64,000 nucleotides of DNA from G965197005 sp965197005 (GTDB lineage: Bacteria > Pseudomonadota > Gammaproteobacteria > Pseudomonadales > Oceanobacteraceae), in contig OZ239982.1 of assembly GCA_965197005.1 (NCBI GenBank), positions 744,001 through 808,000 of the forward strand, written 5' to 3'. Each line of letters starts with the position of its first letter. Position 1 is the stretch's first letter. This document shows, one piece after another, positions 46,743 through 54,609 of the stretch. The notes beneath the pieces were generated by a model that was not told the DNA's origin, did no database searches, and saw only the letters and a program-made list of their open reading frames with translations. The position numbers and the translations under genes are program-made.

Positions 46743-47018
46743 ATGAGTATAGCAACTTCGGTAAAACTGGGGGAGCGTAAAGCCACCCTACAAACACTGG
46801 CAAAGGACTTAGATTGTTCGGTTCACAGCTTGATTTTAGATGCCGTAGATAGACACATTGAAAATCTACAAGAAAAACAAGCCTACGACAGGCGAGCAAT
46901 GCAAGCATGGGAAGATTACCAAGCAACAGGTATGCACGTGACCTTAAAAGAATTTAGTGGCTGGGTGGATAGCCTTGAAAGCGATAGCCCACAAGCAAAA
47001 CTGCAATGCCACAAGTAA
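46743..47018 (+). CDS. Ribbon-helix-helix antitoxin
   Basis: A 91-residue protein. The N terminus MSIATSVKLGERKATLQTLA and DCSVHSLILDAVDRHIENLQ fit a ribbon-helix-helix DNA-binding domain (strand, helix, helix). The C-terminal part (EDYQATGMHVTLKEFSGWVD) is the typical toxin-wrapping tail in antitoxins with a RelE/ParE partner. It overlaps the toxin gene by 13 bases and lies behind a palindrome, both normal for this type II system. Confidence 0.85.
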   Translation: MSIATSVKLGERKATLQTLAKDLDCSVHSLILDAVDRHIENLQEKQAYDRRAMQAWEDYQATGMHVTLKEFSGWVDSLESDSPQAKLQCHK

Positions 47019-47323
47019 TCATTTCGCGTCTTGCTTATGCTGACATTGACCGTATTTATACATTTTTAACAGAGCATAATGCCCAACAGCAAGCCAACAA
47101 CGTGGTTAGCTTGTTGAAAGGTGCTTTTACAAAGCTAGAAACATTACCGCAATCGGGTAGGCGTTATACGCTAACGCTTAACGGCAACACACTAGATAAT
47201 GTTCGAGAAAGCAAAATTCGTTATGGCAAAGGCGGTTACAGCTTTTTGCATCATTACAATAAAGCACAGGACTTAGTTATTATCCTCGCCATTAAACATC
47301 ACAGGGAGCAGCATTACCAATAA
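47006..47323 (+). CDS. RelE/ParE-family toxin
   Basis: A 105-residue toxin of the ParE/RelE fold: VIISRLAYADIDRIYTFLTE, then KLETLPQSGRRY, VRESKIRYGKGGYSFLHHYN and a C-terminal VIILAIKHHREQHY. The pattern 'LPQSGRR...IRYGK..Y..LH.Y....D.V.ILAIKH.RE' is the family hallmark. It could target gyrase (ParE-like) or mRNA (RelE-like); I cannot tell which. Confidence 0.88.
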   Translation: MPQVIISRLAYADIDRIYTFLTEHNAQQQANNVVSLLKGAFTKLETLPQSGRRYTLTLNGNTLDNVRESKIRYGKGGYSFLHHYNKAQDLVIILAIKHHREQHYQ

Positions 47324-47603
47324 TATTACTATTGAACTTCAGCACCCAGAGTATATGCCAAAACTACTAAACCAAACCATAAAACGCCGTCACTTTACGC
47401 GCTCAGAAGTGCAGGGCGTACTTGCAAATGCCTACCACAACCCTAAAGCTCCTAAAGCTCGTTATAATATACCGCTTTTTAGCGGAAAAAGAATTTTCTA
47501 ATCGCCTAGAATCAGTGCAAAATGGCAAAGAAAAAATATTATTTATTGATATTTAAGATAAAGATTAATTTAACGCCTTTAATACAACAGTAGAATAAAA
47601 ACC
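47324..47603. other. Non-genic or decayed stretch with short coding-like fragments
   Basis: 280 bases with no supported gene. Two short overlapping frames look protein-like. One is at 47355-47501 (MPKLLNQTIKRRHFTRSEVQ...). The other ends at 47556 with RFLAEKEFSNRLESVQNGKE. A direct 9-base duplication (CCTAAAGCT twice, 47442-47459) lies where they overlap. They may be remains of one frameshifted gene. I do not recognise the family. Confidence 0.35.
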
Positions 47604-48062
47604 ATGCTGCAACACTACCGGCAATACATACAAAACCTATTACCGCTAAAGCAACTAACCATAGTTTGTGAATTTAAAGAATCGGTTAAACTCCCCTGTT
47701 TTCATCAAACCGTTTTTCCAGAATATCTATACACCCTACTAGACCGACTACCGCCAGAACAGGCAAAGACATGCTGTCGTTTTACTTTTCCAGAAAATGG
47801 CAACACCCACTACCAACAAGGAGACCAATACAATTTTGGCATAACCCTATTTGGCAAAAGCAGCGACCACATAGCCAGCAACCTAATACAAAAACTCACC
47901 TTAGGCATTCAAGCACAAGACAACCGCACCCTACACAACAACCTTAAAATAATCCAACTTATAGACGGCTTTAGCGGAGAAATAATTGAAACCCCAAAGC
48001 AACTCACCGCATGGCAACAACAAGACCTAGATTTACTGCTTAATGGCTTACAGTATGGCTAA
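47604..48062 (+). CDS. Small protein resembling the N-terminal half of Cas6
   Basis: A 152-residue protein with no signal or membrane segment. The pattern LPCFHQTVFPEYLYTLL, then CCRFTFPEN, then YQQGDQYNFGITLFGKSSDH and SNLIQKLTLGI is like the first RAMP domain of the PF10040-type Cas6 endoribonuclease, which has 'Y.pGd...F.l.LfG'. Full Cas6 is about 250-300 residues, and the second domain with the C-terminal Gly-rich loop is missing. It may be a remnant or a domain from a Cas6 fusion protein. Its place after the cmr operon supports a CRISPR link, but the assignment comes from pattern similarity only. Confidence 0.45.
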   Translation: MLQHYRQYIQNLLPLKQLTIVCEFKESVKLPCFHQTVFPEYLYTLLDRLPPEQAKTCCRFTFPENGNTHYQQGDQYNFGITLFGKSSDHIASNLIQKLTLGIQAQDNRTLHNNLKIIQLIDGFSGEIIETPKQLTAWQQQDLDLLLNGLQYG

Positions 48063-48101
48063 AGGTTTCGTTCAGCCCTAAAGCGAGATAAGTATAAATA
48101 G

Positions 48102-48118
48102 GCACATTTTAAATGTGC
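48102..48118. terminator. Palindrome between convergent genes
   Basis: GCACATTT and AAATGTGC form a near-continuous palindrome around one central base, flanked by AT-rich sequence on both sides. It lies between the ends of a rightward and a leftward gene, so a weak bidirectional terminator is likely. Confidence 0.4.
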
Positions 48119-48129
48119 TATACAATGCG

Positions 48130-49581
48130 CTAATTTATATCTATGCATATGTATTTTATGTTCACATATTCGTCAATGCCATATTTTGAACCTTCGCGTC
48201 CTAAGCCAGACTCTTTGACACCTCCAAATGGAGCAAGCTCAGTGGTTAACATGCCTGTGTTAACACCAACCATACCGACTTCTAGTGCTTCAGCGGTGCG
48301 CCATATTCGCGCAATATCGCGGCTGTAAAAATATCCTGCTAATCCATATTCGGTATTATTTGCCAGAGCAATACCTTGCTCATCTTGGTTAAATTTAAAA
48401 ACAGGCGCAATCGGTGCAAATATTTCTTCTTTTGCAAGTTTCATATCATCTTTAATATTTGTAACAATGGTCGGCTCAAAGAAGTTTTTATTGTTGTATA
48501 AGCGTTTGCCTCCGCACAGCACTGTTGCTCCTTTATCTTTAGCATCAGCTATAAATGCTTCAGCACTATTAGTTGCTGCTTGATTGATGAGCGGACCCTG
48601 TACTACGCCATCTTCTAATCCGTTGCCAACTTTCATCGCATGAACTTTTGCCGCCAATTTTTGCGTAAATTCATCATAGATACCAGCTTGTACAAACAGG
48701 CGGTTAGCACAGACACAAGTCTGTCCGCTGTTACGATATTTACTTGCCATAGCACCTTCAACAGCGGCATCGACATCAGCATCATCAAACACCATAAATG
48801 GTGCGTTACCGCCTAATTCCATGGACATCTTTTTAACGCCATCGGCACATTGCTTCATTAATAATTTTCCAACTTGCGTTGAACCAGTAAAACTGATTTT
48901 TTTAACGTTGGGGTTGCTCGTCATTTCCATGCCAATTTCTGATGCTTTACCTGTTACAACATTGTACACACCATCTGGAATACCGGCTTCCTGCGCCAAA
49001 TACGCCATTGCTAAGGCAGAAAAAGGTGTTTCCATTGCTGGCTTAATCACCATTGGGCAGCCTGCTGCCAACGCAGGACCTGCCTTACGGCTAATCATTG
49101 AATGAGGAAAATTCCATGGTGTAATCGCTGCGCTCACACCAATTGGCTGCTTAATAACTAGTAGACGTTTGTCTGCCATATGGGCAGGAATGACATCACC
49201 GTAAATACGTTTGGCTTCTTCGGCGAACCACTCTAAATAATCAAGTCCACTTTGGATTTCTCCTTTGGCTTCAGCCAGTGGTTTGCCTTGTTCACTAGTC
49301 ATTAAAACAGCAAGGTCATTAAGGTTCTCGGCAATTAATCTGTGCCAACAACGTAAAATAGCACTGCGTTCTTTACCTGTTTTTGCAGCCCAGGCTACTT
49401 TAGATTTTTCAGCAGCGTCGATGGCATGTCGAGTTTCACCTATCCCCATATTAGGAACGCTGCCTAATATTGCATTGGTTGCAGGATTTAAAACTTCACA
49501 AGTCTCTTTATTGTTTGCATCACACCACTGCCCGTTTATAAAGGCTTGTTGGCGAAATAGTTTTGGGTTTGTTAGTTTCAT
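48130..49581 (-). CDS. gabD: Succinate-semialdehyde dehydrogenase (NAD(P)), GabD-like
   Basis: It oxidises succinate semialdehyde to succinate. It is an aldehyde dehydrogenase of 483 residues. It contains ITPWNFPHSMISRKAGPALA, FTGSTQVGKLLMKQCADGV, catalytic Glu in MELGGNAPFMVFDDAD, catalytic Cys in NSGQTCVCANRLFV and the GabD-like end AFGGVKESGLGREGSKYGID (written here with its preceding P omitted). The start at 49581 (MKLTNPKLFRQQAFINGQWC) is preferred over 49650, which would run into the upstream gene. It closes a minus-strand group with an amine-oxidase-like gene. Since HpaI nearby releases succinate semialdehyde, this gene can complete that pathway. Confidence 0.9.
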   Translation of the reverse strand: MKLTNPKLFRQQAFINGQWCDANNKETCEVLNPATNAILGSVPNMGIGETRHAIDAAEKSKVAWAAKTGKERSAILRCWHRLIAENLNDLAVLMTSEQGKPLAEAKGEIQSGLDYLEWFAEEAKRIYGDVIPAHMADKRLLVIKQPIGVSAAITPWNFPHSMISRKAGPALAAGCPMVIKPAMETPFSALAMAYLAQEAGIPDGVYNVVTGKASEIGMEMTSNPNVKKISFTGSTQVGKLLMKQCADGVKKMSMELGGNAPFMVFDDADVDAAVEGAMASKYRNSGQTCVCANRLFVQAGIYDEFTQKLAAKVHAMKVGNGLEDGVVQGPLINQAATNSAEAFIADAKDKGATVLCGGKRLYNNKNFFEPTIVTNIKDDMKLAKEEIFAPIAPVFKFNQDEQGIALANNTEYGLAGYFYSRDIARIWRTAEALEVGMVGVNTGMLTTELAPFGGVKESGLGREGSKYGIDEYVNIKYICIDIN

Positions 49582-49634
49582 TGGGTTATCTCTGTGTATT
49601 GGTTGATTAAAGTTTGCACTACCTATTTTTTCAA

Positions 49635-50939
49635 TTAGGTTGTCTTGCATAATCTTGAAAAGCGATACGGCATTGGGTCTACTAAAGGTGTTTCTCCCAT
49701 GATTAGATCCGCTGCTAATTGTCCAGATGCAGGCGAAGTACCGAAACCATGTCCTGAAAAACCAATTGCGACTGTCAAGCCAGGATAGTCAGGTAGGTTA
49801 TCAATCACCGGACAAGAATCAGGTGTCACATCGATGATGCCACCCCATTGTTGTTCAATCTCGGCGTTGGCAAAAGCAGGAAAAGCAGCTCTTAAATTAC
49901 TTAAAGCATCTTGATTAAATTGATGGTTAACAGGTGGCTCGATGCAACGTGCTTTTTCAAATGGTGACATCTGTGTGGCTTGCCAGCGTCTGCCTAGTTT
50001 TAAATCTTCAATAAAATATCGATTTAAACGAATGTGCATAATATGGCGTTGAGCTTTTAATGCATTAATATATTTAGACCCAATTAATAAATGGTCAAGG
50101 GTCAGTGGTGCGTCTAAAGCACCACGTTGCATAATAATAAAACCACCATCGAGATGCTTGCGAAATGAAAAGTCAGGCGCACCTATGGCAGTTTCAATAT
50201 TAATTTTTGTTAAGGGTTTGGTTTTTAATACAGATAAAAACAAGGGCAGCGTTGGGTAATCTACGCCTAAGTTGCCTAAAAAACGACGAGACCATAGCCC
50301 AGCGGCAAGTAAAACTTGATCACAAGCGATTTCTCCATGCTCGGTAACCACTGCTGAGACTTTACCTGCTGAGGTTGTGAGTGTGCGTGCAGCACAGTTT
50401 TCTACCAAAACCGCACCTTTTTGTTGTGCTGCATTGGCAATAGCACTAACAGCAAGCAGGGGTTCTGCACGTCCGTCAGAAGGTGTGTATAGCGCACCTT
50501 TCCAATTGCCAATATTATGTGCTAAATGTTGATTAATTTCTTTTGGGGTAAGTAGTTGAGAGTTTAAATTGAGATCTTCGATAGATTTTAACCAGTTTTC
50601 ATAATTGGCAATATCAGTATCTGTTTTGCCTAAGAACATAATTCCTGTTTGGCGATAACCAACATCAGCACCAACACGCTCATGCATTGTTTGCCATAAT
50701 TTATCGGATTCAACGGCCAGAGGAATGTCGCTCTTAGTGCGGTTAGTTTTACGAATCCAACCTAAGTTTCGTGATGATTGCTCATAAGCAAAGCGACCTT
50801 TTTCTAGTACCACCACCGATACATTACGTTCAATAAGTGTTAATGCTGCGGTTAAGCCAACAATACCGCCGCCGATGATGACCACGGTGGCTTGTTTAGG
50901 TAATTTATCGGTGGTTTGAATTGGGTTGGTAGTTAACAT
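49635..50939 (-). CDS. FAD-dependent amine/amino-acid oxidoreductase (DAO family)
   Basis: A 434-residue flavoenzyme. N-terminal dinucleotide-binding ATVVIIGGGIVGLTAALTL, then VVVLEKGRFAYEQSSRNLGW, and the late DAO-family IGFSGHGFGTSPASGQLAAD. It probably oxidises a primary or secondary amine to an imine. It lies between ridA and gabD and is co-oriented with an ornithine-cyclodeaminase-like gene of the type databases label 'tyramine oxidase subunit B', so an aromatic amine is a fair guess for substrate. The sequence itself does not fix the substrate. Confidence 0.82.
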   Translation of the reverse strand: MLTTNPIQTTDKLPKQATVVIIGGGIVGLTAALTLIERNVSVVVLEKGRFAYEQSSRNLGWIRKTNRTKSDIPLAVESDKLWQTMHERVGADVGYRQTGIMFLGKTDTDIANYENWLKSIEDLNLNSQLLTPKEINQHLAHNIGNWKGALYTPSDGRAEPLLAVSAIANAAQQKGAVLVENCAARTLTTSAGKVSAVVTEHGEIACDQVLLAAGLWSRRFLGNLGVDYPTLPLFLSVLKTKPLTKINIETAIGAPDFSFRKHLDGGFIIMQRGALDAPLTLDHLLIGSKYINALKAQRHIMHIRLNRYFIEDLKLGRRWQATQMSPFEKARCIEPPVNHQFNQDALSNLRAAFPAFANAEIEQQWGGIIDVTPDSCPVIDNLPDYPGLTVAIGFSGHGFGTSPASGQLAADLIMGETPLVDPMPYRFSRLCKTT

Positions 50940-50952
50940 TTTGCGTCTCTCG

Positions 50953-51378
50953 TTAATTTTGACCTAAATGGATATACCGTATGTTGGCATCAGATGCGCC
51001 GCGATAGGCGATAACTTCTAATTCAACTTTATAATCCTTTGATCCTAGTGGTGGATTAGTCACTGTCGTGGTGGGGTCAATGCCTTGAAATTTTTCACCA
51101 AAAATAGCCATAATAAAATGGGTGTCTTCTGGGTTTGGAATAAAAACTTTGGTGCTAATAACATCTGCCAATGATGCACCCAAAGCTCCTAAGGCACACT
51201 CAATATTGGCAAATACTTGTAAGGTTTGTTGGCGTAAGTCTTGAGGGATTTCTTGTGTTTCTGGGTTACGTCCCGCAGTATTAGAGACAAATATCCAATT
51301 ATCCACACAAACAGCACGAGAATAGTTGCTTATTTCTTCAAGCTTTGCACCAGTTTTAAGTTTGATTATTTTATTCAT
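50953..51378 (-). CDS. RidA-family imine/enamine deaminase
   Basis: Rid proteins hydrolyse reactive enamine or imine intermediates to keto compounds and ammonia. It has 141 residues with NYSRAVCVDNWIFVSNTAGR, VFANIECALGALGASLADVI and STKVFIPN. ATG 51378 follows AAGGA; a TTG at 51384 is less likely. It lies 13 bases before the FAD oxidoreductase, whose imine product would be a logical substrate. The typical Rid arginine near the C terminus of the core is not obvious (TTTVTNPPLGSKDYKVELEV), so this may be a non-canonical Rid subgroup. Confidence 0.85.
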   Translation of the reverse strand: MNKIIKLKTGAKLEEISNYSRAVCVDNWIFVSNTAGRNPETQEIPQDLRQQTLQVFANIECALGALGASLADVISTKVFIPNPEDTHFIMAIFGEKFQGIDPTTTVTNPPLGSKDYKVELEVIAYRGASDANIRYIHLGQN

Positions 51379-51472
51379 TATCAAGTTCCTTAATTATTTT
51401 TATTTTATATTTGGTTCTGCGCAAGGACTTAAACTGCGGCTATAGAAAAATACTGATAGCGACTTGAGCAGG

Positions 51473-52612
51473 CTACTTAAGTACAGGCTCTTCCCACAGA
51501 TTAAGTGTAACACCAATGCCTCTTTTGATGGCATTGCGATAAACAACGGTTCCCCAGGCAATATCTTCAACAGGCATGCCGCCAACTGACATAATAATAA
51601 TCTCATCGTCATTTTGTCGTGCAGGCGTTGCTCCTGCAGTAATATCACCAAGGTCTTCAAGTTCTGTAGGTTGCATCAAACCCTGTTCAATCATATCCAT
51701 AAATTTAACGCCAATAATTGGAATGTAGTTATGAGCAGGGCGTGGTACTTCTTCAAACCATGCCTCGTATAATCCGATGTTATCCATAACTTTACGTACA
51801 TCTTTTTTTTGCATATCTTTATCAATATTACAATAAGCAGGCATGGCTAGAAAACACCCTGCTTTGAGCCATTCACGTTTAACTAGTGGATAGGTATTAG
51901 GGTCGCCAGGTTCTCCTGAGTTGCAATAGGTCACTATATCGGAATTTCGGCATGCTTCTTCTACCGAGTCGACAATCTGTACATTGGTAATTTGTGGGTG
52001 CTCTTCTTTAATCCATGTTAAAAAAGCGTCTAAACTCGCTTGCCCACGACCTTTAATTTTTACACTATCTATATTTGGTCGTACAGCAACAAAAGCACTA
52101 AGGGAGGTTTTTGCCATAACACCAGGACCTACAATGCCGACAGATTTAGCCTCTTTGCGTGCTAAATAACGCGCTCCCACACCAGGAATTGCTCCTGTAC
52201 GATAGGCAGATAATAAATTGGCTGACATGAGCGCAAGTGGAGCACTGGTGTCTTTATCGTTAAGCATAAAAGTAAGAATTGATCGAGGTAAGCCTTTTTC
52301 ACGGTTTTTTACATTAGAGCCGTACCATTTCATACCCGCCATTTGAAAACTACCGCCTAAATAGGCAGGCATAGCCATAAATCTGCGATCAGGACCATTT
52401 TGAGGCATGCCCTTAAACTCGGGATTGTCGGGAAAAGTAACCATTGCACCATGAGAATCATTATTTGTACCTGCCATGCGATAATCGCCTTGGTGTAGTA
52501 AGGTGAACATTTCTTCCATCGCATTGACACAGCTTTTCATATCGGTTACGCCCGCTTTAATCATGTCTGGCTCTGAGAGGTAGATAAAATCAATTTTATT
52601 TTTATTATTCAT
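51473..52612 (-). CDS. Ornithine cyclodeaminase/mu-crystallin-family protein
   Basis: A 379-residue NAD(P)-binding protein. It shows FMAMPAYLGGSFQMAGMKWY, the core ALMSANLLSAYRTGAIPGVG, and the Rossmann turn VGIVGPGVMAKTSLSAF. It is longer than typical OCD (about 320-350) and matches my recollection of proteins labelled 'tyramine oxidase subunit B'. It is the first gene of the leftward operon (OCD-like, Rid, FAD oxidoreductase, GabD). The role could be imine reduction or deamination; the reaction is not established from sequence. CAGG upstream serves as the ribosome site. Confidence 0.82.
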   Translation of the reverse strand: MNNKNKIDFIYLSEPDMIKAGVTDMKSCVNAMEEMFTLLHQGDYRMAGTNNDSHGAMVTFPDNPEFKGMPQNGPDRRFMAMPAYLGGSFQMAGMKWYGSNVKNREKGLPRSILTFMLNDKDTSAPLALMSANLLSAYRTGAIPGVGARYLARKEAKSVGIVGPGVMAKTSLSAFVAVRPNIDSVKIKGRGQASLDAFLTWIKEEHPQITNVQIVDSVEEACRNSDIVTYCNSGEPGDPNTYPLVKREWLKAGCFLAMPAYCNIDKDMQKKDVRKVMDNIGLYEAWFEEVPRPAHNYIPIIGVKFMDMIEQGLMQPTELEDLGDITAGATPARQNDDEIIIMSVGGMPVEDIAWGTVVYRNAIKRGIGVTLNLWEEPVLK

Positions 52613-53110
52613 TTTTTTTCCTGTTTTTATTGGGTCTTATCATATAACAAATTAGGCAAGAGGAACGCTTGTTTCTATGCCTAGTTTTATCAAACACAGC
52701 AGATGTTACCATAAACAAATATCTTTGCTAATATATTAGTTAAAAATTTTAACATTGAGTGTAAAAAAATCCATACCTTTGGCTCTTGGGCACAAGCAGA
52801 GCATAATTTTTTTTAAAAAATACGTTTTAATTTAAAAAACGCTTGAATTTTTACGAATAAGTTAGTAAGTTTGGCTGGTGCAGTTTATGTTTATTTGTGA
52901 GTTGATTGCATAATGTTGGCTTAGATTGCTACACAATAAAAAAATAGAGACACTAAATTTAGTGCTTGATTGCGCTTTGATGATCTGTTTTTTTGGATTG
53001 TAAATCAATTAGTTGATTGCCATCTTGGTCGACATTCAGCTGGACAAAAACACATGCTTTGCAGTGCATTAAAATAAAAATAAAAATAAAAATAAATTTA
53101 GGAGTGTTTT
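52613..53110. promoter_or_regulatory. Divergent control region of the amine/aromatic cluster
   Basis: 498 bases between the leftward OCD-like operon and the rightward permease operon. It contains a 15-base palindrome GTTAAAA-A-TTTTAAC (52739-52753), which could bind a regulator. Just before the permease is an AT-rich repeat with three perfect TAAAAA units (53075-53092). GGAG at 53101-53104 is the permease ribosome site. No open frame is supported, and I see no convincing -35/-10 pair or sigma-54 site. Confidence 0.5.
53075..53092 (+). repeat. 6-base AT repeat just upstream of the APC permease
   Basis: Three perfect TAAAAA units with partial units on each side (53070-53096), ending a few bases before the GGAG ribosome site. 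Slippage here could alter spacing or translation efficiency. Confidence 0.7.
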
Positions 53111-54553
53111 ATGCAAGTTCAAGAATCTCAAAAAAAACTGGGTGTCTTTTCTCTGGTTTTCTTCGTAGTTGCAGCTGCGTCACCTTTAACAGGCTTTGTT
53201 GGTGGTTATCCAGTTGCTACACTGCTAGGTAACGGTGGTGGTGTGCCAGGCAGCTATGTTATGGCTGGTTTGATTTTGTTAATTTTCTCGGTTGGTTACA
53301 TCGCAATGAGCCGGCATGTAAAAAATGCTGGGGCGTTTTATGCTTATATTTCTGAAGGCTTAGGTCCTAAATTTGGCATTAGTGGTTTAGGTTTAGCTAT
53401 TTTGACTTACGTCTCTATCTATTTGTGTGTGGCTGCGTTATTTGGCTTGTTTACAGAAATATTTATTACAGAATTTATTGGCTTTAGTATGCCATGGTGG
53501 GCTTATACACTGGCTATGTTGGCGTTAGTTTGTTGGCTGGGTATTCAAAAAGTTGAGATTGGCGGACGCATTCTTGGGGTATTAATGATTGCAGAAGTTC
53601 TCATTGCTATTATTGTTGCTAGCGCTTCTATTAGTCATGCTGCTAATACAAATACATTGGATTTTACACCATTTTCACCTGCTTTAGTTTTTCAAGAGGG
53701 CTTAGGGATTGCCTTGATTTTCTCTTTAGCAAGTTTTATTGGTTTTGAGGCGACAGCAATTTACAGTGAAGAGTGCGTAGAGCCTGAAAAAACAATTCCA
53801 CGGGCAACGCTTATTGCTGTTTTACTTATCACTGTTTTTTTTGTTTATTGCAGTTGGGGAGTTGTTCAAACTTTTGGTGCCAATGAAATGAAAGCAGCCG
53901 TTGAAAAGCACACTCCTGATTTGTTTATCTTAAATGTTGCTGGTATGTACTTTGGCAAATGGATTTTTGTAGTCATTAACCTATTGTTGATTACCAGTTT
54001 ATTTGCTGCTTCCCAGTCTTTTCATAATAACTTAACGCGTTATTTTTACACTATGGGTAAAAATCGCATTTACTGGACTAAGTTAGCTGACATTCATCCA
54101 ACAAAAGGCACTCCTGCAGTATCTTCAATTGGTGTTGGTGCGAGTATGGTAATCATTTTTGCGGTGCTGGCGGCTATGGGTGCCAACCCCTTTTTGCATG
54201 TATTTACTTGGGGTTCTGCCATTGCAACGATGTCCATCTTGGTGCTGCAAGTTTTCGTATGTTTTGCTGTGATTAGTTTCTTTAAAAAGCGTCAAGATAT
54301 TAATGAACCTACATGGAAAGTAACTTATATGCCAGTGTTATCCGCTTTGGGGTTGCTGATTATGCTGGCACTAGTAGTAGTTAATATACGCGAATTTAGC
54401 GGAGTGCAATCGAGTGTTGTCTATCTAATTCCTATTACAGTAGCCAGCGCTATGGTTGGAGGGTTTATTTACTCTGTTATTATTCAAAAATTCGATTCAA
54501 CTGTATTTCATGCGTTTGAAAAAATGGTTGAAGAAGAAACTCATATTCCTTAG
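53111..54553 (+). CDS. APC-superfamily amino acid/amine permease
   Basis: Inner-membrane transporter of 480 residues with about 12 membrane helices. The start LGVFSLVFFVVAAASPLTGF and helix 1 GGYPVATLLGNGGGVPGSY are typical of APC transporters, as is SFIGFEATAIYSEECVEPEK in helix 6. Divergent from the amine-oxidation genes and first in the operon with the monooxygenase, it probably imports the amine or amino acid that the cluster consumes. Confidence 0.9.
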   Translation: MQVQESQKKLGVFSLVFFVVAAASPLTGFVGGYPVATLLGNGGGVPGSYVMAGLILLIFSVGYIAMSRHVKNAGAFYAYISEGLGPKFGISGLGLAILTYVSIYLCVAALFGLFTEIFITEFIGFSMPWWAYTLAMLALVCWLGIQKVEIGGRILGVLMIAEVLIAIIVASASISHAANTNTLDFTPFSPALVFQEGLGIALIFSLASFIGFEATAIYSEECVEPEKTIPRATLIAVLLITVFFVYCSWGVVQTFGANEMKAAVEKHTPDLFILNVAGMYFGKWIFVVINLLLITSLFAASQSFHNNLTRYFYTMGKNRIYWTKLADIHPTKGTPAVSSIGVGASMVIIFAVLAAMGANPFLHVFTWGSAIATMSILVLQVFVCFAVISFFKKRQDINEPTWKVTYMPVLSALGLLIMLALVVVNIREFSGVQSSVVYLIPITVASAMVGGFIYSVIIQKFDSTVFHAFEKMVEEETHIP

Positions 54554-54609
54554 TGAATAGATAACAATAATAATTTTAGCAATTTGCCCCTTAAAGGAGG
54601 GAAATAACT

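Noticed and set aside
40050..48129. CRISPR array near the cmr operon
   Set aside because: I looked for regularly spaced direct repeats around and inside the island and saw none.
51400..51660. 86-codon minus-strand frame at the end of the OCD-like gene
   Set aside because: Overlaps the OCD-like coding sequence in another frame and has no ribosome site.
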